Source: Limnomonas spitsbergensis (taxonomy: Eukaryota > Chlorophyta > Chlorophyceae > Chlamydomonadales). Taken from it: a DNA stretch of 64,000 bases. The notes beneath the pieces were generated by a model that was not told the DNA's origin, searched no databases, and worked only from the letters and a program-made list of their open reading frames with translations. Both the position numbers and the translations under genes were made by a program. Each line of letters starts with the position of its first letter. Within the stretch, counting starts at the first letter, position 1. Of the stretch, positions 54,201-58,200 are shown piece by piece. The stretch lies in assembly GCA_037349105.1 (NCBI GenBank), contig JAYJMM010000039.1, positions 5,796,501-5,860,500 of the forward strand, written 5' to 3'.

Positions 54201-54737
54201 CGGTAAGCGCGGGCGGGCGGAGCCCGCCTGCCGCTGCTGCGGCGGCGGCAGGGACGGCGGCCGCGGCGGCGCCGCCTTCCCAGTCGCGCTGCAGGAACGT
54301 TCGTAGCCCCAGACGTTGCACGACGAGGTTGGGGTGCTGCAGCGCCCGCTGCCACAGCACCAGCAGCCAGTCGGGGTACAGGCCTGCGGCGGCGCCGGAA
54401 GCTGCCTGAAACGAGGCGGCAGAAGCAGCTGTATCAGCAGCACTAACAACAACAGCAAAATCAACCCAACAGCACCAGTCGGGGTGTAGGCCCGCTCGCC
54501 CGCTCACCCACACCCACACCCACACCATCTCACCTCTGAACCAATAGCCTCAGACCGTTCTGTTGCCGTTGCATTATCCTCGCCAGACATGGCGGCCGTG
54601 GTGGACTCTGCCAGGATCTTGGACCGAGCTTTGGCCTTCTTGGTGGTCGCGCCGCGGAGCTTGTTCCGACGGGCGCTCACGTGCACCGCCTCGTCGGCGG
54701 CGGCGTACTCGGGGGCTGTCGGATGGAGCACCGCAAT
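24156..54737 (-). CDS. TARBP1/Trm3-like tRNA 2'-O-ribose methyltransferase (5' part beyond the right edge)
   Basis: Twenty-four exons read on the minus strand join in phase to 1,854 residues. Two tentative exons (43517-43581, 41872-41941) would add 45 and also keep the frame. The C-terminal 230 or so residues are a SpoU/SPOUT methyltransferase: motif 1 [16 protein letters not shown], the AEQWVPM strand, [12 protein letters not shown], motif 2 [11 protein letters not shown], and motif 3 [20 protein letters not shown]. Motif 3 is especially close to TARBP1. Trm3/TARBP1 enzymes methylate the 2'-O of G18 in tRNA using S-adenosylmethionine; the trefoil-knot fold binds the cofactor. The upstream helical repeats also fit the family ([50 protein letters not shown]). 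Ala-, Gln- and Gly-rich inserts lengthen it relative to the human protein (~1,620 residues). Most introns carry tandem copies of neighbouring exon boundaries. One intron uses a GC donor. The N-terminus lies beyond 64000. Confidence 0.95.
24460..24512 (-). repeat. Decoy copy of the exon V24 start
   Basis: Minus strand: ATGTCAG|GTTCTTGAGCTGCTGGAC..., matching the true CTGTCAG|GTCCTGGAGCTGTTGGAT. Confidence 0.85.
24540..25075. repeat. ~35-bp minisatellite
   Basis: About 15 units of GGAAGGCAGTCCTAAACCCT AAACCCGACTGCATT. No boundary origin is apparent. Confidence 0.9.
25185..25360 (-). repeat. Four copies of the exon V23 donor region
   Basis: Minus strand AAAGAG|GTGAGAGCAGG alternates with AGGGTTTAGGG words; the true boundary is CCCGAG|GTGAGTGCAGG. 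Confidence 0.75.
25370..25484 (-). CDS. TARBP1-like exon V23
   Basis: 115 bp, acceptor GCTGCAG|GTACAC, donor CCCGAG|GTGAGT. Encodes [18 protein letters not shown] and motif 2 ([14 protein letters not shown]). Confidence 0.95.
25500..26045. repeat. GGTA/GGGA tetranucleotide-rich satellite
   Basis: About 540 bp of AGGTAGGTAGGGAGGGAGGC words with AGGAAGGTAGACAGGT. It begins beside the exon V23 acceptor. Confidence 0.9.
26060..26260. repeat. GGGCGGGTGGGC-rich repeat
   Basis: Short-period G-rich repeat; no coding signal. Confidence 0.75.
26285..26850. repeat. ~165-bp repeats containing TTCAGCTAC
   Basis: Two diverged copies of a block with GGCCAATGACCTGAGGCGGG and AGATGCGCT start near 26540 and 26690, with a partial one before. 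They are joined by AGCTACAATTCAGCTACATC words also seen at 50.0-50.9 kb. Confidence 0.75.
26853..27177. repeat. C/T-rich low-complexity intron sequence
   Basis: CCTCCCTCCCC-type sequence with runs of 10-12 C, immediately downstream (minus strand) of exon V22. Confidence 0.85.
27178..27332 (-). CDS. TARBP1-like exon V22
   Basis: 155 bp, acceptor GTTCAG|GTATTC, donor GAAGG|GTGAGG. Encodes [28 protein letters not shown] and SRKQAEG, all aligned with the TARBP1 SPOUT domain. Confidence 0.95.
27468..27515 (-). repeat. Decoy copy of the exon V21 end
   Basis: Minus strand CCAGCAAGGACCTGTGAG|GTGAGG repeats the true CTAGCGAGGACCTGTGAG|GTAAGA, 60-110 bp downstream. Confidence 0.85.
27576..28049 (-). 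CDS. TARBP1-like exon V21 (SPOUT motif 1)
   Basis: 474 bp, acceptor GCGTGCAG|GACGCC, donor TGTGAG|GTAAGA. Encodes [13 protein letters not shown], then an Ala/Gln/Gly-rich insert of ~100 residues, then [20 protein letters not shown] with the conserved motif 1 Arg. The insert lies just upstream of the knot domain. Confidence 0.95.
28150..28840. repeat. 51-bp minisatellite
   Basis: About 13 units of CTCAAGCCAGGCGGAACCGT GTAAAATTCCGGATTAGAG with AGGGTTTAG words. 51 is a multiple of three, so the minus strand shows a 17-residue repeat; it is intronic. Confidence 0.9.
28860..29008 (-). CDS. TARBP1-like exon V20
   Basis: 149 bp, acceptor CTCTCAG|GCCAGC, donor ATGCAG|GTGGGA. Encodes [20 protein letters not shown] and [17 protein letters not shown] long copy of its start lies upstream at 29088-29150. 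Confidence 0.85.
29085..29155 (-). repeat. Decoy copy of the exon V20 start
   Basis: About 62 bases match the exon start almost base for base (minus strand GACTATGCTGGATTTGAGGG), with an AAGCCAG in place of the CTCTCAG acceptor. Confidence 0.9.
29250..29560. repeat. Three ~100-bp units with CTG and poly-C
   Basis: GCTGCTGCTGTGTGGCTGCC plus C runs (up to 24) and TTGCAGACAAACAAAGTGTA recur near 29296, 29377 and 29464. Confidence 0.8.
29640..29800. repeat. Low-complexity spacer with a ~35-base C run
   Basis: GGGTTTAGGGTATAAGG words, two CTCCGCCTACTTACCCCC units and a long C homopolymer at about 29744-29777. Confidence 0.7.
29800..31545 (-). repeat. About 16 copies of the exon V19 end plus donor
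   Basis: Minus strand units GGTTCAACCTAGCAG|GTACAGG, GTAGGTGGAGGGCATCTGCAG|GTACAGG and GTGTAGTGTTTAGG derive from the true TTCAACCTAGCAG|GTACAGG boundary. Units come as ~78-bp monomers and ~120-bp composites, each with one or two donor-like sites. Some sites are AG|GT and could act as joint acceptor/donor. Confidence 0.92.
31548..31647 (-). CDS. TARBP1-like exon V19
   Basis: 100 bp, acceptor ACGGCAG|GTGCGG, donor CTAGCAG|GTACAG. Encodes [19 protein letters not shown]. Phases match both neighbours. Confidence 0.85.
31935..32718. repeat. GTCGAATATTCAAACCCTG satellite
   Basis: About 40 short units (15-24 bp) of AACCCTGGTCGAATATTC with variants ACCCCGGTCGAGCACGG and CTGAACCCCGGTGG, organised in ~180-bp blocks repeated three times. 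Confidence 0.9.
32719..33697. other. ~980-bp non-repetitive block interrupting the satellite
   Basis: Two further satellite units stand alone at 33698-33732, so this block looks inserted into the array. No terminal repeats, coding domain or clear target duplication is visible. It contains CGGTACGG-type words at 33180-33300. Confidence 0.55.
33938..33993 (-). CDS. TARBP1-like exon V18
   Basis: 56 bp, acceptor ACCTGCAG|GTGACC, donor GACCTG|GTGAGC. Encodes [18 protein letters not shown]; with exon V19 it makes [13 protein letters not shown], a typical end of a TARBP1 helical segment. Confidence 0.88.
33994..34410. other. AT-rich intron part, no exon seen
   Basis: Contains two TTGCATGGCCAAATA units and a C run near 34165. 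Otherwise it is unique and AT-rich. Confidence 0.4.
34410..35060 (-). repeat. About seven copies of the exon V17 end plus donor
   Basis: Minus strand units such as GATGCTGATCAATTGCCTGC followed by GCACAGCAAAG|GTGTGATT repeat the true CTGACCAAGTACCCGCTGG ... CACAGCACAG|GTGTGATG. Four are nearly identical 82-bp units (34500-34830); the three nearest the exon are more like it. Confidence 0.92.
35080..35254 (-). CDS. TARBP1-like exon V17
   Basis: 175 bp, acceptor AATACAG|GTTGCG, donor CACAG|GTGTGA. Encodes [18 protein letters not shown] and [14 protein letters not shown], matching the C-terminal helical repeats of TARBP1. Confidence 0.92.
35325..35560 (-). repeat. Two diverged copies of the exon V17 start
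   Basis: At 35330-35415 and 35450-35555 the minus strand repeats GCTTCCAATGCAAGTTGCGA TACAT..CTGGCATG versions of the acceptor and first ~60 bases. Confidence 0.8.
35560..35825. repeat. CCTGACCTAAACCCTGA-type degenerate repeat
   Basis: Short-period CCTGCCCTAAACCCTGATCC words next to the exon V16 donor. Confidence 0.7.
35827..35919 (-). CDS. TARBP1-like exon V16
   Basis: 93 bp, acceptor TCTGCAG|CCGGAG, donor GGACAG|GTGGGT. Encodes [20 protein letters not shown]. It is the gene-proximal one of four versions in a row. Confidence 0.88.
35955..36475 (-). repeat. Three copies of the exon V16 acceptor and body
   Basis: Copies at about 35970-36050, 36220-36340 (compound) and 36385-36465 repeat CAGCC.GAGTTGGTGTCAGAGC and TACACACGCAACCATGCTGG with growing divergence. 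Confidence 0.92.
36485..37605 (-). repeat. About nine copies of the exon V15 end plus donor
   Basis: Minus strand versions of CAGCGTGAAGCAGTA.CTGGAA and CTTGCTGCTGAAGCAG|GTGTG recur at roughly 120-bp spacing, separated by GGATCCGGATCCAGATCTAG palindromic words. Copies nearest the exon (37490-37555) are almost identical to it. Confidence 0.92.
37610..37771 (-). CDS. TARBP1-like exon V15
   Basis: 162 bp, acceptor CATTGCAG|ACACGG, donor AAGCAG|GTGTGT. Encodes [14 protein letters not shown] and [19 protein letters not shown], like the WQ.L / PSVK..IE helices of TARBP1. Confidence 0.93.
37800..38830. repeat. Degenerate intron sequence with TTTAGGGTTCAGCC and poly-C
   Basis: TTTAGGGTTCAGCCATTTAG words (37810-38000), then CCCTAAACCCCCATT and C-run units of ~90 bp (38340-38800), which carry CACCTTCTTTCTGT..CACACTCC. 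The exon V14 donor region reads TCACCTTCTTCCTGTGCAGC on the plus strand, so these units are probably copies of that boundary. Confidence 0.7.
38835..39359 (-). CDS. TARBP1-like exon V14
   Basis: 525 bp, acceptor GCCTCAG|GCCGGC, donor AAGAAG|GTGACA. Encodes an Ala/Pro-rich segment ending [20 protein letters not shown] and LHRKK. A copy of its acceptor (CCCCTGCCTCAG|GC) lies upstream at 39480-39500. Confidence 0.9.
39704..39891 (-). CDS. TARBP1-like exon V13
   Basis: 188 bp, acceptor CTTTTAG|GTGGAG, donor GCCAGG|GTGAGG. Encodes [18 protein letters not shown] and [12 protein letters not shown]. Confidence 0.85.
39900..40214 (-). repeat. Intron with copies of the exon V12 donor region
   Basis: TTCAGTGTTCAGGG words (39905-40005), then CTCCCTGTGCACCTTCACCC-like units (minus strand GGTGAAGGTGCACAGGGAGG) repeated four or five times up to the true donor. 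Confidence 0.7.
40217..40571 (-). CDS. TARBP1-like exon V12
   Basis: 355 bp, acceptor ACTTGCAG|ACCAGC, donor GAAAG|GTGAAG. After a Ser/Thr/Ala-rich insert it encodes [20 protein letters not shown] and [20 protein letters not shown]. Confidence 0.88.
40590..40910. repeat. GGTGTGGAGGTGAGA-type degenerate repeat
   Basis: Units of 20-25 bp (GGTGGAGGGTGACAGGTG) in the intron just upstream of exon V12. Confidence 0.75.
41010..41110 (-). repeat. Decoy copies of the exon V11 end
   Basis: Minus strand GGGCGCAGGAACCGTCGGCCAG|GGG at 41025-41060 repeats the true GGGCGCGGGAACCGGCAGCCAG|GTGAG; a shorter one lies near 41100. Confidence 0.8.
41187..41408 (-). CDS. TARBP1-like exon V11
   Basis: 222 bp, acceptor TCGCGCAG|GCGGCC, donor GGCAGCCAG|GTGAGC. 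Encodes [20 protein letters not shown] and [17 protein letters not shown] longer in-frame extension upstream lacks an AG acceptor and meets a TGA. Confidence 0.85.
41465..41590. repeat. GGGTTCAGGGTTCA array
   Basis: Seven-base GGTTCAG repeats with GGCCACA interruptions, a degenerate telomere-like word. Confidence 0.85.
41872..41941 (-). CDS. Tentative TARBP1-like exon V10b
   Basis: 70 bp, acceptor GATTGCAG|CAGTGA, donor AAATTG|GTGCGG. It fits phase 2 to 0, so with V10a it keeps the frame between V10 and V11. No similarity is recognised. Confidence 0.3.
42120..43475. repeat. ~37-bp minisatellite (AACCTAGCTTAATGGAATTGG)
   Basis: About 35 units of ATTGGGTTTTAGGGTTTAAA ACCTAGCTTAATGGA. No coding potential. 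Confidence 0.92.
43517..43581 (-). CDS. Tentative TARBP1-like exon V10a
   Basis: 65 bp, acceptor CCCTTAG|GAGTAC, donor CCCTCCAG|GTGATT. Shorter versions of its end (GCTGC.CCCTCCAG) recur downstream at 41985-42015 and 42105-42125, the behaviour of a real exon end. Phase 0 to 2, which needs V10b to restore the frame. V10 and V11 also join in frame without either. Confidence 0.35.
43590..44080. repeat. AT-rich degenerate repeat
   Basis: Loose ~30-bp units of TTTCCCTCTTTTACGAATTG CTTTA. Unlike the surrounding GC-rich sequence. Confidence 0.6.
44085..44508 (-). CDS. TARBP1-like exon V10
   Basis: 424 bp, acceptor CCTTGCAG|CCGAGG, donor GAGCAG|GTGTGG. An Ala/Gln-rich insert is followed by [20 protein letters not shown] and [16 protein letters not shown], helical like the TARBP1 solenoid. 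Confidence 0.85.
44515..44745. repeat. G-rich repeat beside the exon V10 acceptor
   Basis: GGAGTGGGGGGATGGATACA and GAGGGGGGTATGGAGG words. AGCTGCAAGGGGG near 44551 copies the acceptor (minus strand CCCCCTTGCAGCT). Confidence 0.75.
44746..45360. other. AT-rich unique intron sequence
   Basis: No repeat, exon or known element recognised; unusually AT-rich for the window around 44990-45080. Confidence 0.4.
45362..45545 (-). repeat. Two to three copies of the exon V9 end plus donor
   Basis: Minus strand GGAGGCGGCCGGAGGGGCCA GCAA|GTGAGTCAGG recurs every 75 bp (donor GT at 45387 and 45475, true donor at 45563), nearly identical to the exon. Confidence 0.93.
45564..45859 (-). CDS. TARBP1-like exon V9
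   Basis: 296 bp, acceptor CCCACAG|GCGGTA, donor AGCAA|GTGAGT. Encodes [13 protein letters not shown], a Gly-rich insert and [21 protein letters not shown] diverged copy of its start lies upstream at 46085-46130. Confidence 0.9.
46085..46130 (-). repeat. Decoy copy of the exon V9 start
   Basis: Minus strand CAG|GTGGTGAGGAGTGGCTGCCA versus the true CAG|GCGGTAGGGAGTGCTTGCCA. Confidence 0.8.
46375..46914 (-). CDS. TARBP1-like exon V8
   Basis: 540 bp, acceptor GCGTCAG|GCCATC, donor CTGGAG|GTGGGC. Encodes [20 protein letters not shown] and further Ala/Leu-rich helices, ending LRIYLLE. Confidence 0.88.
46930..47340. repeat. Degenerate GGGTTTAGGGTCGGGG repeat
   Basis: Telomere-like words (TTTAGGGCCAGGG, TTTAGGGTCGGGG) over 400 bp. 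Confidence 0.8.
47635..47775. repeat. CCTACACCCTAAGG repeat
   Basis: Nine or ten 14-16-bp units of AAGGCCTACACCCT. Confidence 0.9.
47791..47919 (-). CDS. TARBP1-like exon V7
   Basis: 129 bp, acceptor CATTGCAG|ATTTCA, donor GACAAG|GTGCGT. Encodes [20 protein letters not shown] and an Ala-rich helix. A copy of its start lies upstream at 48075-48135. Confidence 0.9.
48070..48140 (-). repeat. Decoy copy of the exon V7 start
   Basis: Minus strand TTGCAG|AAGCGATGTCTCGAGTGTAC repeats the true TTGCAG|ATTTCAGAGGCGATGTCTCA AGTGTAC with a small deletion. Confidence 0.85.
48260..48610. other. Intron sequence, nothing recognised
   Basis: Contains four ATATCCATATACTTA units (48305-48345). No exon was found. 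Confidence 0.4.
48633..48736 (-). CDS. TARBP1-like exon V6
   Basis: 104 bp, acceptor GCTTGCAG|GCGTTC, donor AAGCAG|GTGCGG. Encodes [20 protein letters not shown] and [11 protein letters not shown]. Confidence 0.88.
48750..49395. repeat. GTAGCTGAAACAAGGCAGTGC satellite
   Basis: About 25 units of 22-28 bp (AAACAAGGCAGTGCTGTAGC TGAGGC) beginning just upstream of the exon V6 acceptor region. Confidence 0.92.
49396..49760. other. Intron sequence with two ~90-bp similar blocks
   Basis: CTGCTGGGCTTATCT.TATTT ... CATCGA.CGAGTGGTCGTCTCC occurs near 49568-49624 and 49627-49700. No exon recognised. Confidence 0.6.
49791..49990 (-). CDS. TARBP1-like exon V5 (GC donor)
   Basis: 200 bp, acceptor TTGGCAG|GCGCTG, donor CCCCAG|GCAAGT. 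Encodes [26 protein letters not shown] and a Gly/Ala-rich stretch. Using the GC donor leaves one base and matches the two-base start of V6. A copy of the exon end with the same GC site follows at 49765-49785. Confidence 0.85.
50020..50930. repeat. ~78-bp satellite with TTCAGCTAC
   Basis: About nine nearly identical units (GATGGAGCCACCATTGAATT AGCTTCCAGCTAGCAG, CATTCAGCTACCCTTCAGC), with diverged units at both ends. Confidence 0.93.
50960..51292 (-). repeat. About six copies of the exon V4 end plus donor
   Basis: Minus strand GATGGGGAGCTGGTTCAATC GGCCAG|GTGAGAGGGG units against the true GAGCTGGTTCAAGCGGCCAG|GTGCGAGGGG. Confidence 0.93.
51297..51540 (-). CDS. TARBP1-like exon V4
   Basis: 244 bp, acceptor TCACCAG|ATGGCT, donor GCGGCCAG|GTGCGA. 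Encodes [36 protein letters not shown] and [12 protein letters not shown]. Copies of its start lie upstream near 51990 and 52050. Confidence 0.9.
51545..51985. repeat. GGGAGGGGGGTA repeat
   Basis: About 33 units of 12-15 bp (GGTAGGGAGGGGG). Confidence 0.95.
51985..52075 (-). repeat. Decoy copies of the exon V4 start
   Basis: Minus strand CTGCCACCAG|ATGGCTGGTCAGACC at about 51989-52012 and CAGCTGGCCCGATCAGCTAC TGCTCC near 52040-52065. Confidence 0.85.
52067..52097 (+). repeat. Perfect TTTAGGG x4
   Basis: Four uninterrupted plant-type telomere units inside an intron; similar three-unit runs occur near 29175 and 41762. Confidence 0.9.
52266..52449 (-). CDS. TARBP1-like exon V3
   Basis: 184 bp, acceptor ACCTAAG|GACGCA, donor GAAAG|GTGCGG. 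Encodes [38 protein letters not shown] and [15 protein letters not shown]. Confidence 0.9.
52780..52900. repeat. Three ~39-bp units
   Basis: AGGGTCCAAGGCGTGCCCTG AGGGCAGCCAATCGAAA repeated in tandem. Confidence 0.93.
52975..53150. repeat. AAATAGT-rich AT repeat
   Basis: GATAAATAGTCAAACAAGTA and TTAAATAG words; the most AT-rich part of this intron. Confidence 0.8.
53165..53470. repeat. Paired direct repeats
   Basis: Two ~75-bp copies (CTTAGGCCG.AGCATG..ACATG.CCCCCAAGC at 53174 and 53265), then two ~55-bp copies (GAGTCAGACCTTGGTCTGGC ..GGGCCCGAGGGGG at 53325 and 53417). Confidence 0.9.
53828..53882 (+). repeat. Dispersed repeat, intronic copy
   Basis: GGGCGCCCACGCGGCCGAGC followed by TTTTGAACATGGCCCAGA, the first block identical to the copy at 5092 nearly 49 kb away. 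Confidence 0.8.
54038..54072. repeat. (CA)n microsatellite
   Basis: About 17 CA units immediately downstream (minus strand) of the exon V2 donor; the donor CAG|GTGCGTGTGTG runs into it. Confidence 0.95.
54076..54405 (-). CDS. TARBP1-like exon V2
   Basis: 330 bp, acceptor GTTTCAG|GCAGCT, donor ACACAG|GTGCGT. Encodes [35 protein letters not shown], an Ala-rich insert and [19 protein letters not shown]. The HPN..VQR..L..FL pattern is typical of TARBP1. A copy of its start lies in the short upstream intron near 54468-54496. Confidence 0.93.
54534..54737 (-). CDS. TARBP1-like exon V1 (first visible)
   Basis: 204 bp, acceptor CCCTTAG|ATTGCG, donor TCAGAG|GTGAGA. Encodes [19 protein letters not shown] and a Lys/Arg-rich stretch. 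Two copies of its start lie upstream. Confidence 0.85.
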
Positions 54738-54739
54738 CT

Positions 54740-55265
54740 AAGGGAGGAGGGGGAGGAGGGGGGGAGGGGGGGGGCACGCAACACACTGGGGAACCTGATG
54801 CACTGCCTCGTCAGCGGCAGCGTACTCGGGGGCCGTCGGGTGGAGCACCGCAATCTTAGAGAGGAGGAGGGGGAGGAGGGGGAGGAGAGGGGGGGAAGGG
54901 GGGCCGTCGGGTGGAGCACCGCAATGTTAGGGAGGAGGAGGTGGAGGAGGGGGCGGGAGGGGGGAGTCCCGCAACACACTGGTGAATCTCAAGGGGGGAG
55001 GAGGGGGAGGGGTGGGGCCAGGGCCATATAAACATTGGGAAAGTATCTTAGTGGGAGGAGCGGGAGGCGGGGGAGGGGGAGGGGGGGCATGCACCGCACT
55101 GAATAAATATCTTGGGGGCAGGATTGGCATGAGGGGGAGGGGGGGGCGGAACACACACCGCACTGAATAAATATCTTGGGGGGAAGGTGGGGAGCACAAT
55201 ATTAGGTAGGGGGGGAGGAGGGCGGCACGCAACACACTGTGAATATGTGTAAGGAGGAAGAGGGG
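54740..55265 (-). repeat. Copies of the exon V1 start with G-rich spacers
   Basis: Minus strand CTAAGATTGCGGTGCTCCAC (54838-54857 region) and CTAACATTGCGGTGCTCCAC (54910-54932) repeat the acceptor and exon start; the first also extends over [10 protein letters not shown]. The rest is GGGAGGAGGGGG with three ACCGCACTGAATAAATATCT units. Confidence 0.88.
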
Positions 55266-55271
55266 GGGGGA

Positions 55272-58200
55272 CCTGCCAATACAACCCAAGCCTGGCTTGC
55301 CTCCACTACCCAGCCCTGGGTTTGACCCCAACTACGCTGGGCCTGCCAATACAACCCAAGCCTGGCTTGCCTCCACTACCCAGCCCTGGGTTTGACCCCA
55401 ACTACCCTGGGCCTGCCAATACAACCCAAGCCTGGCTTGCCTCCACTACCCAGCCCTGGGTTTCACCCCAACTACCCTGGGCCTGCCAATACAACCCAAG
55501 CCTGGCTTGCCTCCACTACCCAGCCCTGGGTTTGACCCCAACTACCCTGGGCCTGCCAATACAACCCAAGCCTGGCTTGTCTCCACTACCCAGCCCTGGG
55601 TTTGACCCCAACTACCCTGGGCCTGCCAATACAACCCAAGCCTGGCTTGTCTCCACTACCCAGCCCTGGGTTTGACCCCAACTACCCTGGGCCTGCCAAT
55701 ACAACCCAAGCCTGGCTTGTCTCCACTACCCAGCCCTGGGTTTGACCCCAACTACCCTGGGCCTGCCAATACAACCCAAGCCTGGCTTGTCTCCACTACC
55801 CAGCCCTGGGTTTGACCCCAACTACCCTGGGCCTGCCAATACAACCCAAGCCTGGCTTGCCTCCACTACCCAGCCCTGGGTTTGACCCCAACTACGCTGG
55901 GCCTGCCAATACAACCCAAGCCTGGCTTGCCTCCACTACCCAGCCCTGGGTTTGACCCCAACTACGCTGGGCCTGCCAATACAACCCAAGCCTGGCTTGC
56001 CTCCACTACCCAGCCCTGGGTTTGACCCCAACTACCCTGGGCCTGCCAATACAACCCAAGCCTGGCTTGTCTCCACTACCCAGCCCTGGGTTTGACCCCA
56101 ACTACGCTGGGCCTGCCAATACAACCCAAGCCTGGCTTGCCTCCACTACCCAGCCCTGGGTTTGACCCCAACTACCCTGGGCCTGCCAATACAACCCAAG
56201 CCTGGCTTGCCTCCACTACCCAGCCCTGGGTTTGACCCCAACTACGCTGGGCCTGCCAATACAACCCAAGCCTGGCTTGTCTCCACTACCCAGCCCTGGG
56301 TTTGACCCCAACTACCCTGGGCCTGCCAATACAACCCAAGCCTGGCTTGCCTCCACTACCCAGCCCTGGGTTTGACCCCAACTACCCTGGGCCTGCCAAT
56401 ACAACCCAAGCCTGGCTTGCCTCCACTACCCAGCCCTGGGTTTGACTCCAACTACCCTGGGCCTGCCAATACAACCCAAGCCTGGCTTGCCTCCACTACC
56501 CAGCCCTGGGTTTGACCCCAACTACCCTGGGCCTGCCAATACAACCCAAGCCTGGCTTGCCTCCACTACCCAGCCCTGGGTTTCACCCCAACTACCCTGG
56601 GCCTGCCAATACAACCCAAGCCTGGCTTGCCTCCACTACCCAGCCCTGGGTTTGACCCCAACTACCCTGGGCCTGCCAATACAACCCAAGCCTGGCTTGT
56701 CTCCACTACCCAGCCCTGGGTTTGACCCCAACTACCCTGGGCCTGCCAATACAACCCAAGCCTGGCTTGTCTCCACTACCCAGCCCTGGGTTTGACCCCA
56801 ACTACCCTGGGCCTGCCAATACAACCCAAGCCTGGCTTGTCTCCACTACCCAGCCCTGGGTTTGACCCCAACTACCCTGGGCCTGCCAATACAACCCAAG
56901 CCTGGCTTGCCTCCACTACCCAGCCCTGGGTTTGACCCCAACTACGCTGGGCCTGCCAATACAACCCAAGCCTGGCTTGCCTCCACTACCCAGCCCTGGG
57001 TTTGACCCCAACTACCCTGGGCCTGCCAATACAACCCAAGCCTGGCTTGCCTCCACTACCCAGCCCTGGGTTTGACCCCAACTACCCTGGGCCTGCCAAT
57101 ACAACCCAAGCCTGGCTTGCCTCCACTACCCAGCCCTGGGTTTGACTCCAACTACCCTGGGCCTGCCAATACAACCCAAGCCTGGCTTGCCTCCACTACC
57201 CAGCCCTGGGTTTGACCCCAACTACCCTGGGCCTGCCAATACAACCCAAGCCTGGCTTGCCTCCACTACCCAGCCCTGGGTTTGACCCCAACTACCCTGG
57301 GCCTGCCAATACAACCCAAGCCTGGCTTGCCTCCACTACCCAGCCCTGGGTTTGACCCCAACTACCCTGGGCCTGCCAATACAACCCAAGCCTGGCTTGT
57401 CTCCACTACCCAGCCCTGGGTTTGACCCCAACTACCCTGGGCCTGCCAATACAACCCAAGCCTGGCTTGTCTCCACTACCCAGCCCTGGGTTTGACCCCA
57501 ACTACCCTGGGCCTGCCAATACAACCCAAGCCTGGCTTGTCTCCACTACCCAGCCCTGGGTTTGACCCCAACTACCCTGGGCCTGCCAATACAACCCAAG
57601 CCTGGCTTGTCTCCACTACCCAGCCCTGGGTTTGACCCCAACTACCCTGGGCCTGCCAATACAACCCAAGCCTGGCTTGCCTCCACTACCCAGCCCTGGG
57701 TTTGACCCCAACTACGCTGGGCCTGCCAATACAACCCAAGCCTGGCTTGCCTCCACTACCCAGCCCTGGGTTTGACCCCAACTACGCTGGGCCTGCCAAT
57801 ACAACCCAAGCCTGGCTTGCCTCCACTACCCAGCCCTGGGTTTGACCCCAACTACCCTGGGCCTGCCAATACAACCCAAGCCTGGCTTGTCTCCACTACC
57901 CAGCCCTGGGTTTGACCCCAACTACGCTGGGCCTGCCAATACAACCCAAGCCTGGCTTGCCTCCACTACCCAGCCCTGGGTTTGACCCCAACTACCCTGG
58001 GCCTGCCAATACAACCCAAGCCTGGCTTGCCTCCACTACCCAGCCCTGGGTTTGACCCCAACTACGCTGGGCCTGCCAATACAACCCAAGCCTGGCTTGT
58101 CTCCACTACCCAGCCCTGGGTTTGACCCCAACTACCCTGGGCCTGCCAATACAACCCAAGCCTGGCTTGCCTCCACTACCCAGCCCTGGGTTTGACCCCA

